Assembly: GCF_032884065.1 (NCBI RefSeq)
Contig: NC_088879.1
Coordinates: 23,670,038-23,734,037 of the forward strand
Direction of reading: 5' to 3'
Source of the DNA: Artemia franciscana
Lineage: Eukaryota; Arthropoda; Branchiopoda; Anostraca; Artemiidae
DNA: 64,000 bases
The translations under genes and the position numbers were made by a program. Below the pieces are notes generated by a model, which was not told the origin of the DNA, searched no databases, and was given only the letters and a program-made list of their open reading frames with translations. How positions within the stretch are numbered: the stretch's first letter is position 1; each line of letters opens with the position of its first letter. Of this stretch, positions 47,480-58,684 are shown one piece after another.

Positions 47480-49640
47480 GATTTTTCAAAAAGTACCGTG
47501 TGGAAGGAATTATTAAATATATGCCGACCTAAAGCAGGATCAAAGGAGTTGTTGGAACTATTAGAAATTAATGCCCTGTCTATGTCTTTTTTATACTGTT
47601 GTAGCCGTTTTTCTAGATTCTGATGTGTCCTGCCAACATAGCAATTTCCACAGTCAAAAGGTATTTGATAGACTCCTCTTTGGAGAGTAACTGGGGTCTT
47701 ATCTTTACCAGAATTTAAGAAATTAAATGATTTGAAAATTATTAGTAAAAACTACATATAGATTATTTTGTGTGCAAATATTTTTTAATTTTGTTGTGAT
47801 TTTTGGGATATGCGGAAGACAGACAATATTTGAGGGCTTATCAGTAGCTTCACATTGTGAAATATCTTCTTAGATTTTACAAGAATACTTTTTTAGTCTA
47901 CGGTTAATTATCTTATTGACAAAAGGAAGGGGGTATCCATTACAAAAAAGAATATCCCTGATAAAGTTTATTTCTGCATTTATATACGAATTGGAGCAAA
48001 CGTTCAGGACACGATCAATGAGAGAAGTTACAACTGCTCTTTTAACTTGTGTGTGTGGGGGGGGGTGATTTGAATTAAAGTGAAGATATCTATTGTTTTG
48101 AGTTGGCTTTCGACAAATAGTAAAATCCACTTTATCAGCATTATGAATAATTTATTTTCAGTTTCTTTTCAGAAGGTAGTTTATTTTCAATTTCAACTTC
48201 TAGGGTGAACTGCAAATTTTGGACATAAGTGTTAAGATGATCTAAGAAGCCCCAAAGTTCAGCTTCCCTGTAATTCCAAAATGAAATTACGTCGTCCATA
48301 TAACGACCCCAATAGACATGTTTTAAAAAATAAGAATTTAATGACCAATTTTCAAGGTTCTCAACATAAATATTTGCGAGTAGCCCGGACAAAAAGTGCT
48401 CCCATAGGAAACCCATTTGTTTGCTGATAAAAAGAATCGCGAAATTGAAAGTACATAAAAAACTTATTACAAATTTTATTCAGAGTCATTAAAACTTCAC
48501 AATCAATTCCTGTCGCTGAAACCTCGATTATGTGCTAATTTTCTTCTATTTTTTTTTTAATAATTCCTCAGAAATAGTCACATCTATATTCGTATACATG
48601 GAAACAGTGTCAAAACTACTAACTATTGTGTTTTCTGAAATGCTTGTCCTACTAAGTTTTTTTAATTAAATCTGCCGAATTACAAATATAGGAATTTTGG
48701 TATTGGAATAAAGGTTTGAAAGCTGTGCAAAGCCATTTCCCATTATTGGCATCGGGGGCTTTAGTATAGGGAATACCTTGTTTATGTATTTTTGGTAAAC
48801 CATAGAGTTTGGGACAGAAACTACCACTTGGGAAAAATTTATTCTATAAAATGTGGGGTGATATACCATTTTGTTTTAGCTGCTTTAATACAATTATAAT
48901 ATTATTAACAAACAGATCAGTAGGATCATGAGTTATTGTTTATATGTAATTGTGTCATTTAAATGCGAAAGAATTTTTTTGTCATAGTCTGTCGTATTCT
49001 AGACAACAAATGAATTGCCTGTGTCTGCTTTAGTTATTATAATAGAAGGGCGGAGATTAGATAGTATTTTTATGTCGTGCAAATTTTTTGGTGTGGAAGT
49101 GGTAGGAGGGTTTAACCTTTTTTTGGCTGTTATAAAGGGTAATTATAAGACCAGATCTAACTTCATCAGGGTTAGAAACAGATGTATAGTGTTTATGCAA
49201 AGCGGACTCTAGAGAGGAAACTATATCTGCGAAAGGAACTTGTTTCGGTAGAAAGGAGAATTTTGGACCTTTTTCCAGTATTTCGATTTCCTGGGGCTCC
49301 AAAGTGTTAGAAGAGAGGTTAACAATAGCAGGTCCAGGAGTGAATCTTGGCGAATAAATACGGTTTCTCATCTAAGATTCATTTCTCAAGCCTTCCAATT
49401 TTTTATTGAGGCGTTCCTTGGACAAGCAAAAATCATGGCTAAACAAATTCCTTTCTAATCCAACAACTTGAGCAAAATCAACAGTGGACAGGTTTTCCAA
49501 CAAAAAAGTTTCCAACGATTTCCTCTCTGGAGAAATTATATGTCTTTTTTGTTTTTTGTTCTTAATAATATGGACTAAGGTTTTTAACTGTAGTGTATGG
49601 GGAAATTGCGCTTCTTTCCGGGTATTTAAATGTAATTTAT
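47480..49640 (-). pseudogene. Penelope-like RT with GIY-YIG endonuclease
   Basis: Minus-strand motifs in order. N-terminal region: SPERKSLETFLLENLS near 49520, a stop, then NLSSNTLEPQE and EKGPKFSFLP near 49290. RT: IIITKADTGNSFVV near 49020, LYGLPKIHKQGIPYT near 48780, LLANIYVENLENW near 48370, YWGRYMDDVISFW near 48290, and RYLHFNSNHP and VKRAVVTSL near 48040. Linker: CLPHIPKITTKLK near 47810. GIY-YIG: GVYQIPFDCGNCYVGRTHQN at about 47676-47617, then LEKRLQQY and FDPALGRHI. The YMDD box is the catalytic site. It is a canonical endonuclease-positive Penelope architecture. At least four frameshifts and several stops kill it. Confidence 0.85.
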
Positions 49641-49724
49641 ATCTTAAAGACTATAAAGACTGTTAAACTTAAAAAAGTTTAAAAAAAAACATTATTAGTT
49701 TTAATTCTCACATTTTAATGTAAG

Positions 49725-49730
<6 letters not shown>

Positions 49731-49819
<89 letters not shown>
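49731..49819. repeat. (TA)n microsatellite in right terminal repeat
   Basis: About 89 bp of TA steps, the counterpart of 45391-45577. Confidence 0.9.
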
Positions 49820-49823
<4 letters not shown>

Positions 49824-49833
49824 CTCTTTCTCG

Positions 49834-49884
49834 TATTGTGCTGAAGACGGCCCTTGGAAACAGGGCCGATATTTTCACAAAATT
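49834..49884 (+). ncRNA. Hammerhead-like ribozyme motif, right copy
   Basis: On the plus strand: ATTGTG, CTGAAGA, CGGCCC, an 8-9 nt loop, GGGCCG, ATATTTT, CACAAAAT. CTGAAGA fits CTGANGA. Stem II is a perfect 6-bp GC-rich helix, and stem I pairs TTGTG with CACAA. The GAAA box has become GATA, so this copy too has one core change. The other copy has the complementary defect, and a consensus of the two would satisfy the hammerhead core. It is antisense to the RT gene, upstream of it. Confidence 0.5.
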
Positions 49885-49935
49885 GATTTCCACTATCTTG
49901 AAAAGATTTGTCCTATTGTTTCTATTTTGTATTTG

Positions 49936-50309
49936 TTTATTATGTTGAAGAGGACAAACAGGCAGTATGTAGCAAACAAATTTTAGATCTAAAGTAAAAA
50001 TCCATAAAAGATAAAAAGCATGACTTGAGAGAATATGAACATTTGTCTGATTCTCTGATCATTTATTTATTTATATTTTTTTGTCGGGTTGGATAGATGC
50101 CTTGGCAGTATTCAGTAATCAAACTTTTAAAATTCGTTAATGGTTAATTTTTCCTTGCTTTATTTTCCTGGCCAACATCAAATCATCCTCTTTTCTGCCT
50201 CTCTTCTTCGTCTCTCTTTTGATTTATTTTTATTGTGCTGATTTTGTTGCCTAGTCTCTCAATAAGAAAATATTGACTTGTTCATCGTTAATCTGGCCTC
50301 GTTTTAAGT
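49936..50309. other. Unique DNA, no gene
   Basis: Nothing recognised between the Penelope-like element and family A copy 15. Confidence 0.35.
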
Positions 50310-50744
50310 TTGAATAAAAAAAAATAATAAAGTTTTTGTAACGGTAAGTAAGGAGCGACATTAAAACTTAAAACGAACAAAAATTACTCCGTATATGAAA
50401 GGGACTTTTCCTCCTCAATGCCTCGCTCTTTACGCTAAAGTTTGACCCTTTCTCTTAACTCTACGTTTTAAAACAGTAGAAAACCTTAGTGTAAAGAGCG
50501 GGGCGTTGAGGAGGAAAAGTCCCTTTCATATACGGAGTAATTTCTGTTCGTTTCAAATTTCAATGTCGCTCTTTACTTACCGCTACAAAAACTTGTTTTT
50601 TTTTATTTAATTTCTGGACGTGTTTGAATTAATGCATGTTTTAATCTTGGCTCTTCGCACAAAAATAATTAAAAAGAAATTTGCATATTAATTAATTGCA
50701 ATTAATCGGAAGATTTTGAGAAAAAAGAAGCGGAGGAGGCCTAG
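50310..50744 (+). repeat. Family A copy 15, first piece
   Basis: Large hairpin at 50315-50615 with stems CCTCAATGCCTCGCTCTTTA and its inverse, followed by the start of the proximal arm. It breaks at AGGCCTAG (50737-50744), the target site of the hAT element. Confidence 0.85.
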
Positions 50745-53304
50745 CCAGGGCTGCCAAATTTTGTTTAAGGAATGTGTCATATTTTTTCCGAAAATGTGCT
50801 TTTTGTGTCATCTCAGATTTTATAATGTGTCACAAAATGTGTCATATTTTTTTGCTACAAGTGGTATCATATTCAATTGTCAAATCTTTATTTAGAGTTT
50901 TGAATATATAATCTTTTCCAAATCAGTTCAAAAAGGAGTAAACTTAACCTTAAAATATTATTTTTGGATCGAGACGTTTTTATGACGTCATGAAAGTAAT
51001 AGGAGCATTCGATTATGTTACACAGTATGAATTTGTGTCGGGGCGGCCAACGAGGCAAGTTTACACTTATAAAAGTTTTTGGGACAGTCAATTCCGACAC
51101 TGAATTAAAGACTTTTCGCATGACGCCTTAATCGTAATCGCCTAAGCTTTAGTTGACACCTTCGAAAATGGAAAAACACAAGACCACAGTAGGAGCTTGA
51201 GAGGTTATTAGTTTGCGAGTATAAAACTTGCCCAAGACCTGGATTCAATCGAGAAGAAATTTGTAAAAATGAAGTATAACGCCTGAACACGCTTCTTTTT
51301 GTTTTAACATGCTTTGTGCCTAGTTTTCTTCTTTTGTACAGTATGTCACTTTGACTCGGCAATCGGAACTTGGTTCCCAGAAAAAAACAGTTCCAACTAT
51401 CTGTCTATCAACTTGTGTGTGGTTCATTGTGCCCTCATTGAAGCTTAGCTTGAACCAACAATGCTACTAAGCCGTCTTCCTGTCTTAATGGTTACAATCG
51501 TACTTCTAATGGACCTTGAGGCCGAGGAAAAATGTAAGCCAAAACCAATCGCATATTTGTAGTAAAAATTACAGATAAATATCAGATATATAAGCACTGA
51601 ACAGCTTGATCACACACACAGACCCCTTCCCCGAAACTTCAAGTATATTCGACCCTAGCTATATCTAGGGCTCATTGGTCTCTTCTTCTTTCTCCTTGTA
51701 CCAAGCCATAAAATTCTTCCGCATATCGGAAGGAATTTCCCAGTCGTGCACGATTCCTGAGATACGAGAGACCAGCTGCTTTGCATGCATCAGTGAGTCT
51801 ATCGTGTCGAGAAGTAGACTATTCCTGAGTTTCGTTTTTATATTTGATAGAACTGAAAATTAACGTTCTGCAGCTGCACTGGAATGCGGAAGAGCACACA
51901 GATTTAGCATGAAAAGGGACAGTTCTTCGAACTGTGGCTTGCCTTGAGCATCTTTCGTATTCATTAACGTCTTCCAAAAGATAGAAGGAGACATTTAAGT
52001 CCCCATGGCTCTGATAATCTCATCCCTATGCTCACTCATCAAGATCCAATGAGTTTCTATTACATTCCTTGACCTTTCTACTTCACCTTCATGTTTCCCA
52101 CGTAAGCTGCTGAACTGACCAGTCAGTCCCACTAGAGTGTCAACTTTTCCACTCAAAGCAGTCACTGGGTCTAAACAAGCCAGAGCTTTTAAAGTGGGAT
52201 CAGAATGATCAATTTATTTCCTCATTTGTTTGATAACTTCTACAAGGAAGTTCAGGCAGTTCAACCTAAACTGTTTAGGTCATTCGAGGGTATCACATCC
52301 TTGTATTTCAGCACGTGTATTTCGGTATTTGGACCAAAAGAAATCTCGGAGATTTCCTTCTAACAGCCTGAGATCATGGGTATGACAAAAGCATCACCAT
52401 TCTCTAAGATGTCAGTTTTGACAAAAGCTTCATGATAGACTTCATGGTTGCCCTTGAGGTGGAAAGGAGTTTGTGAAGGCGAGTGTCACTACTCTGGAAC
52501 TCCAAATTCAATCAACTGATCTTGTTGACCTTTTTCATCCTTTTTAAGTGAAACAAGGTAAGGTTTGAATGAAGTAATCTTGTTTGAAAATAGAAGTATG
52601 TTCAATTAGAAATTTTGAAGCTATATTTATTTACTCAATATGTAAACCATTCAACTAATTTCGGTCTAGTATTTTTGTCATATTGGTTGGTGCCTTTTTA
52701 AGCCAGATCGATTATTCTGAAGGAAAGACTTCTCTGGAAATTTGTAATCTTATCCGAGGTGGATACCCCTCCTGTACTCTTAAAAATGTGAGTTCCTGCT
52801 TATGCATACAGCTCTGGTAAACTGCACGCTGTTTACTTTTTACTATTAAGCACTTACCAGTTGGCTACATCACATACTCAATCAAGCAGCCTATTAAGTT
52901 CAGATATTCAACGTGCATTTTGATTTGAAATTTCCACTATGGCTGATTCATTCTCGTGGTTTAAACTTTAAATATGGTAATGGCATCTGTCCTGAATTCG
53001 GCACGGTTTGTGTACTACTATCACCGTTAGGTAGTGCTATTCCCTTCCGTTAATTTGTAGCTTTTCTGGAGGTAGAAAACTGAAATTTTACTTTTCTTTT
53101 AATACCATTTAAAAAACAAGACTTGGATGACAAAATTGTATAATTTTTTTGGAAAGATGTGTCATTTTCTTCAATTGTGTCATTTTTTCTTGAAAAATGT
53201 GTCATTTGCGTCGATTGTGTCATCATTTCGACTGAATGTCTCATAGTGTCACGTAACATAAAATTGTGTCATTTTGACCCAAAATGTGTCAATTTGGCAG
53301 CTTA
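50745..53304 (-). mobile_element. hAT transposon, 2.56 kb
   Basis: It splits family A copy 15 and is flanked by AGGCCTAG (50737-50744) and GGGCCTAG (53305-53312), a near-perfect 8-bp target duplication as hAT elements make. The ends are imperfect inverted repeats: CCAGGGCTGCCAAATT and, inverted, TAAGCTGCCAAATT. Both subterminal regions hold several TGTGTCAT repeats in the same (plus) orientation, 50780-50850 and 53155-53290. It contains a degenerate transposase on the minus strand (51665-52275). Its insertion postdates family A copy 15. Confidence 0.85.
51665..52275 (-). pseudogene. hAT transposase C-terminal region
   Basis: The minus strand reads FLVEVIKQMRK, a stop, LKALACLDPVTALSGKVDTL, LRGKHEGEVERSRNVIETHW, a stop, SIFWKTLMN, then LCALPHSSAAAER, a stop (TAA), FSVLSNIKTKLRNSLLLDTI and ending at a TAG at 51665-51667. 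The P-H-S-S-A-x-x-E-R-x-F-S and IKTKLRNSL block is the hAT C-terminal dimerisation domain. The in-frame TAA hits the position between R and FS. At least three stops make it a pseudogene. The N-terminal BED finger and first catalytic residues are not recognisable in the rest of the element. Confidence 0.8.
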
Positions 53305-54540
53305 GGGCCTAGTTACCCTCCAAGTTTTTGATTACTTAAAAAAGCAACTAGAACTTATAATTTTTTACAAACGTTTTCATTGGTAAAAAATATACGTAAC
53401 TTGCGAATTAACTTACGTAACGAACTTCTATATTCGTATGTTTTTATTGCGTATATGAGGGGTTCAACCCTCGTCGATACTTCGCTTTTTACACTAAAGC
53501 TTAGATTGTGTCCCAATTCCTTAAGAATAACCTCTGAATCACAAAGGCCGCAGAATAAATAGTTGAAATTACAAAAAATACTTTAGCGGAAAGAGTGAGG
53601 TATAACGAGGAGGTAAACCCCTCATATGCGTAATAACTTTGGTTCGTTTTAAGTTTTAATGCTGCTCCTTACTTTCAGTAGGAAAAACTTTTCATATTTA
53701 TTTTTTCATTGTTTTTTTTTTAAATAAAGCTAGAAAATCCTGCGCCCCCTTCATTGAAATTTTCTTTTATTATGAGAAGTCTCTCCATAGAAATATCCTC
53801 CCACGTAACCCCCCCCCCCCCCCCTCAACTCTCCCCCTAAACCCAAAAAATCCCCCTGAAAACGTCTGTACACTTCCCAGTAACCATTACTATATGTAAA
53901 CACAAGTCAAAGTTTTCAACTTGCAGCCCCTCCCACGGTGACTGCGGGGGAGTAAGTCGTCCCTAAAGACATAGTTATTAAGTTTTTCGACTATGGTGAA
54001 TAAAATGGTTATCTCAGAATTTTGATCTGGTGACTTTGGGGGAAAATGAGCGTGGGAGGGGGCCTAGGTGCCCTCCAATTTTTTGGTCACTTAAAAAGGG
54101 CACTAGAACTTTTAATTTCCGTTAGAATAAGCTTTTTCGCAAGATTATAGGACCACTCAGTCGATACGATCATCCCTGGGGGAAAAACAAAATAAAAAAC
54201 AAGAAAACAAATAAACACGCATCCGTGATCTGTCTTCTGGCAAAAAATGCGAAATTCCACATTTTTGTAGATAGGAGCTTAAATCTTCTACAATAAGGTT
54301 CTCTGATACGCTGAATCTGATGGTGTTTCCCCCTATTTTCTAAAATGAGGCAAATTTTCCCAGGCTCGTAAATTTTGATGGGTATAACTGATTTTGATTA
54401 AACTTGTATCTTTAAAATCAGCATTAAAATTCGATTCTTTTGATGTAACTATTGGTATCAAAATTCCATTTTTTAGAGTTTCGATTACTATTGAGCCGGG
54501 TCACTCCTTACTACAGTTCGTTACCACGATCTGTTTGATT
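53305..54540 (+). repeat. Family A copy 15, second piece
   Basis: It continues the proximal arm after the hAT target site (GCCTAGTTACCCTCC), then the second hairpin (53470-53600), a C-run at 53808-53825, the distal arm, and a terminus with one change in the palindrome (CCACGATCTG). The two pieces together give about 1.67 kb, a full unit. Confidence 0.85.
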
Positions 54541-54615
54541 AGTGAAGCAAATTTTGGATTTAAAAGCGGGGATTTGGGGATTCCTCCTGTCTTTGCATAT
54601 CCCCCCTACCTCTTT

Positions 54616-55274
54616 GGAAATTTACCTTGTAGAAGTACAATCCCCATATATCCTGACTTACCTAAGAAAAAACACTTTTTGTGTAATTTTTCCAGATAAG
54701 GTTATATTACCGATCGTTTTTTTTTTGCCTTTTCAATGCGTATAGTACCTCTAAGCTATGTAAAGGAAAAATAAACTTACTCTAATAAAAATTTGGTTCG
54801 AAATAATAATCTTTTTAGCTGAATATCCTGCTAAGATCACTTTCTAAGTTCAATTTACCTGTTCTGTCAACCAGCAAGTTCGTATTTCTGTAATAGTATT
54901 AATGATGTAATTGATGTTAAGTTTTCCTCTTCCAATTGTCACACTTAATTTTGACAGTTTTTTCGGGTGCTCTGGAAAATTTACCCTGTGGAAGTCTTAC
55001 CTCCCATATCTTGATTGACACAAGAAAAAACACTTTTTGTGTAATTTATCCAGATTTGGCTGTATTACCGATCCATTTTCTTTTTTTGCCTGGTCAATCC
55101 GTAAATTGGTATTCCTAAGCTATGTAAAGGAAAAACAGACTTAATCTAATAAAATTTCGGTTCGAAATAATAATGTTTTTAGCTGATTATCTTGCTAAGA
55201 TCAGTTTTTAAGTTCAATTTACCTGTTCTATCAACATACAACTTCCAATCAATTTAATAATGTTAATGACCTAA
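54616..55274 (+). repeat. Tandem direct repeat, about 357-bp unit
   Basis: 54616-54972 and 54973-55274 (continued after the Helitron-like insertion at 58685) are diverged copies of one unit. Shared landmarks are AAGAAAAAACACTTTTTGTG, AAGCTATGTAAAGGAAAAA, GGTTCGAAATAATAAT, and the end TTAAGTT...AATTTTGACAGTTTT. The first copy shows the uninterrupted sequence at the later insertion site. Confidence 0.8.
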
Positions 55275-56589
55275 TTGTGTTGCGAGAGCAACACTTTGGT
55301 TTTGTCCCGATTTTTTTTTTTTTTTTTTTTCCTATGCCGCCGATCTCAGCTTATTCCTGGAAACTGGTAAGGGTCTAACCTGTGCGGTTTTTACGGAAAG
55401 TGTGGACCTCAGGCCGGATTGATGAATATGACATTACATTTTGGAAAGCTCCGTAGAACTCTTGCCTGGGGCCAAAAAGGATGGTTTTTGCTTGTCCTCG
55501 AGCCAGAGCCTATGGTGTGCGAAGTGAAGTGGAGTTATATAGCCTATGTCAGAGAGGAGTATCTGAAGTTGTGCAGCCAAGCTTTCGTTTCATCAAACCA
55601 TGTTTCTGCTTTCGAGTGGAAAGCTCCGTTCTAGCAGGCAAGCAGGCAGGCACCAGTTTCAAATTGAAGATGGACTAAAATCTATAAGTGTTAAATATAT
55701 GCGGTAGTTCCCCGGCCCCACAGCCAATATATCTTCTTTGAGTGATAAATAGAAAATTTACAGAAACAAAAAAGTGCGATTTTCCCGCGGGTCCGAAAGT
55801 GCTGCCATCTATTGTTTCTAGACATTTCTGTTCGTGATTTCAGCTGACTTTACCATTCTTTTTTTTTCTACTTGGGATTGCAATAGAGAACGGTATCAGA
55901 TATACCTCTTAAACTTTAAAAGTTCTCTCATTGCTAAAGAAATTAGAGCTTATCCTTTGGTCCTTTCTAAGTGGTGGTGTTAGAAAGTTGGCCTCCGGCA
56001 AAAAAGTCAACTTTTGAACTAAGACAGATAGATTTTTTTTTCAATGACAATTGATAGACCTTGATGAGCTGATCAAAGTATATGTCATCCATTTTTTGTT
56101 ACAAAAATTCCTTCATGACATACACCAGTTTGAAAGTTTCAAGGGGTTGACAACTTCAGTGGTAAGGTACACACTTGAACCAAAAATAGGCCGATACCAA
56201 TTGTGAGATATATAGGGGACTTCCAAGCAACAGTCGATTATTAGCTTATAATCATCTTTGGCAATGAGGGGTTTGCAACTTTTGCTGATTGGTGTACCTA
56301 TTATCTGTTTCTGGTGTAATTGATGGTAAGAACAACTTGGTTCCCGATTGTAAGACATGTAGGGGAGTTGTAAGTAATAATCGGCTGTTAGGCTACAATG
56401 ACTTCAGCGACAAGGGGTTTGGAACTTTTGCTAGTTGGTGTACCAATTATTTGTTTCCGGTGAACTTGGATGTATATCCCGGGAGAGGGACTTGTAAGTA
56501 AGAATCGGTTGCTAGAGGAGGCTCACGAGGGGCTACAAATTTGTGCAAATTGGTACACATCTATGGAATCAGGGACCCATAACTTGGAT

Positions 56590-56831
56590 AAACTTGGAAC
56601 ATTATCTTATGTAATCTAGTTGGTATTATAAAGCTATCTGTAACTTTTCAGGATCAAAATACCATCAGGGACCCGTAAATTTCCTGTAATGACTCGCCAT
56701 CCAATAATAAGCGATCCTGGATGGCGAGTCATTACAGGAAATTTACGGGTCCCTGATGGTATTTTGATCCTGAAAAGTTACAGATAGCTTTATAATACCA
56801 ACTAGATTACATAAGATAATGTTCCAAGTTT
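56590..56831. repeat. Perfect inverted repeat, 113-bp arms, 16-nt spacer
   Basis: 56590-56702 and 56719-56831 are exact reverse complements by my reading, around the spacer 56703-56718 (AATAATAAGCGATCCT). The unit inside the arms (AACTAGATTACATAAGATAA) also occurs singly near 57290 and 58360 with changes, so this pair is much younger than the other copies. Confidence 0.9.
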
Positions 56832-57424
56832 CCATCCGTCACGATGTCTACGATTGAAAAGGATAAAGTTCAACCGGCTGCAAAGTGACATTTAGGGGCC
56901 TAGTAAGTAATAATCGCCTGTTAGGTTACAATCATTTTCAGAGATGAGGAGTTTGCAACTTTTGCTTGTTGGTGTACCCATTATTTGTTTCCGGTTGAAC
57001 TTGATGTCTATCTCGGGAGAGGGACTTGTAAGTAAAAATCGGTTCACTTTAGGCTAGAAATTTGTCCAAATTGGTGCACATTGTATTCGATCCCTGTAAA
57101 TCTGTCGGTAAGAAAGTTCATATCGATGGTCTATCAATCACTGTAACCTAGAATTAAGATGTTACGCAACGGGTACAAACGATAATACAAAACAATGAGG
57201 TAGTTTCGTAATAATTAATAGAATGTCATCTATGGTATATGATCCTGAAAAGCTCCGGATAGTTTTATAATTAATACCAGCTAGATTATACAAGATATTG
57301 TTCCTAGTTTTCATCCGTTACGATGTCTACGATTGAAAAAGATAATGTTCAACTGGCTGCAAAGTCAATTTAGTTCTTTCTTTCAATACTCTTTTGTTGT
57401 TGTTTTTTCAACGCTGGGGTGTGA

Positions 57425-57712
57425 TCATGTGATTACTGTGAAACTTGTGGAATGGTTTACAAAGACATATCGGACCTTAAGAGATCTTTTGTTGGCACCA
57501 ACGCGATTGTTCGCAATGCGAATGGACAAACATACCCCATCGCATTTTCTGATAACGCTGTTCAGTCATACGCGGAAACGTTGGAGTCTTCTGGTGATGA
57601 CGTGATTATAGATGCTCTGTTGGATAGCGAGTCAGTTGAAATAGTAGTAAACGATAACAAGTCGATTGTTTTACAAATTCGACGAAACAAAGTAGAGTTT
57701 ACCGAGGAGTGA
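57425..57712 (+). CDS. Small gene-like ORF inside the Helitron-like element, unknown
   Basis: A frame open from 57425 (just after a TGA) to the TGA/GTGAAA end at 57712 encodes about 95 residues. The first possible Met is at 57452, giving 86 residues. Just before it the frame reads CDYCETCG, a compact cysteine cluster (C-x2-C-x2-C) that would suit a metal-binding knuckle. Then come IVRNANGQTYPIAFSDNAV, SSGDDVIIDALLDS and EIVVNDNKSIVLQIRR, with alternating strand-like segments and an acidic end. Composition looks like a globular protein, unlike the T-rich shadows around it. The sequence up to GATTACTG is repeat shared with 58495, and the ORF body is not found elsewhere in the window. This suggests a captured or inserted fragment. 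No family recognised. Confidence 0.35.
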   Translation, partial: SCDYCETCGMVYKDISDLKRSFVGTNAIVRNANGQTYPIAFSDNAVQSYAETLESSGDDVIIDALLDSESVEIVVNDNKSIVLQIRRNKVEFTEE

Positions 57713-58684
57713 AAATATTACGATTGCTCCCTTTTTTACGCATAATCCGAATTGTTTTTTGTTTTTTTCTTTTTTGGTGTCGAATTAAAAAGATTCGAAA
57801 ATTTGTTGCACAATTCCTTTTTACATTTCAACAAAATACGTCTACTATAGGCGAAGAGTAAACTGCACAGCAACATTTTGGTTTTGTCCCGTTTTTTTTT
57901 GTTTTTTTTTTCCTATGCGGTCGATTCCAGCTTATTCCTGGAAACTGGTAAGGGTCTAACCTGTGTGGTTTTTACGGAAAGTGTGGACCTCGGGCCGGAT
58001 TGATGAATATGACTTTATATTTTGGAAAGCTCCGTACGACTCTTGCCTGGGGCCAAAAAGGATGGTTTTTGCTTGTCCTCGAGCCAGAGCCTATGGTGTG
58101 CAAAGGATAAAGTTCAACTGGCTGCAAAGTCAATTTAGTCCCTTCTTCCAATATTTTTTTTTCAACCCTGAGGAATAGCCTTTGATCATCTAATTACTGA
58201 TTGTGTTATTCTTTGTCTCTCACGAAAGAGGGACTTGTAAGCAAGAATGGGTTGCTAGAGGAGGTTCATGAGGGGCTACAAATTTGTGCAAATTGGTGCA
58301 CATCTATGGTATTTGATCCTGAAAAGTTACGGATAGCTTTATAATACCAACTAGATTATATAAGATAATGTTCCAAGTTTCCATCCGTCACGATGTCTAC
58401 GATTGAAAAGGATAAAGTTCAACTGGCTGCAAACTCAATTTAGTCCCTTTTTCCGATATTCTTTTGCTGTTGTTTTTTCAACGCTGAAGAATTTGATCAT
58501 GTGATTACTGATTGTGTTCTTCTTTGAATATGCCGTTTTGAAAGCTTTGATAGTTTTGACAACTTCAGCATTTAACCGATAGCGAAGAAACAAAACCAAA
58601 GTGTTGCTCTCGCAACACTTTAATCGGCAAAGCCGGACAAAGGTTGCCGCAACACTTCACGTTGCCCAGGCAACGTAGGTCTAG

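Larger units (their letters stand above)
49683..49935 (+). repeat. Penelope-like terminal repeat, right copy
   Basis: Inverse of 45281-45632: TTAGTTTTAATTCTCACATT, (TA)n, TCTCTCTCTTTCTCG, the hammerhead-like block, and ATTGTTTCTATTTTGTATTT. Here the TA tract is shorter and a CT-rich patch separates it from the ribozyme-like block. Confidence 0.85.
55275..58684 (+). mobile_element. Large Helitron-like element, 3.4 kb
   Basis: It begins TTGTGTTGCGAGAGCAACAC and ends with the hairpin CGTTGCCCAGGCAACG and TAGGTCTAG, followed by TTGATATTAAG. The neighbouring repeat copy at about 54900-54920 gives the empty site (TAATTGATGTTAAG), showing a clean insertion with no duplication beyond at most TT. The 5' hairpin region (GTGTTGCGAGAGCAACAC, TTTGGTTTTGT) recurs inverted near 58585-58618. 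The interior has direct repeats (55291-55520 and 57865-58095; several copies of GATCCTGAAAAG...AGCTTTATAATACCAACTAG), a perfect palindrome (56590-56831) and one gene-like ORF (57425-57712). No Rep/helicase gene is seen, so it is non-autonomous. The lack of a TC start argues for a variant group rather than a textbook Helitron. Confidence 0.6.

Noticed and set aside
51105-51362. Arg/Ser-rich frame in the hAT element as a host gene
   Set aside because: It lies downstream of the transposase relic with no start context or motif.
55419-55678. Two overlapping frames in the large Helitron-like element as a gene
   Set aside because: The segment is repeated at 57965-58095 with the frames broken, so it behaves as non-coding repeat.
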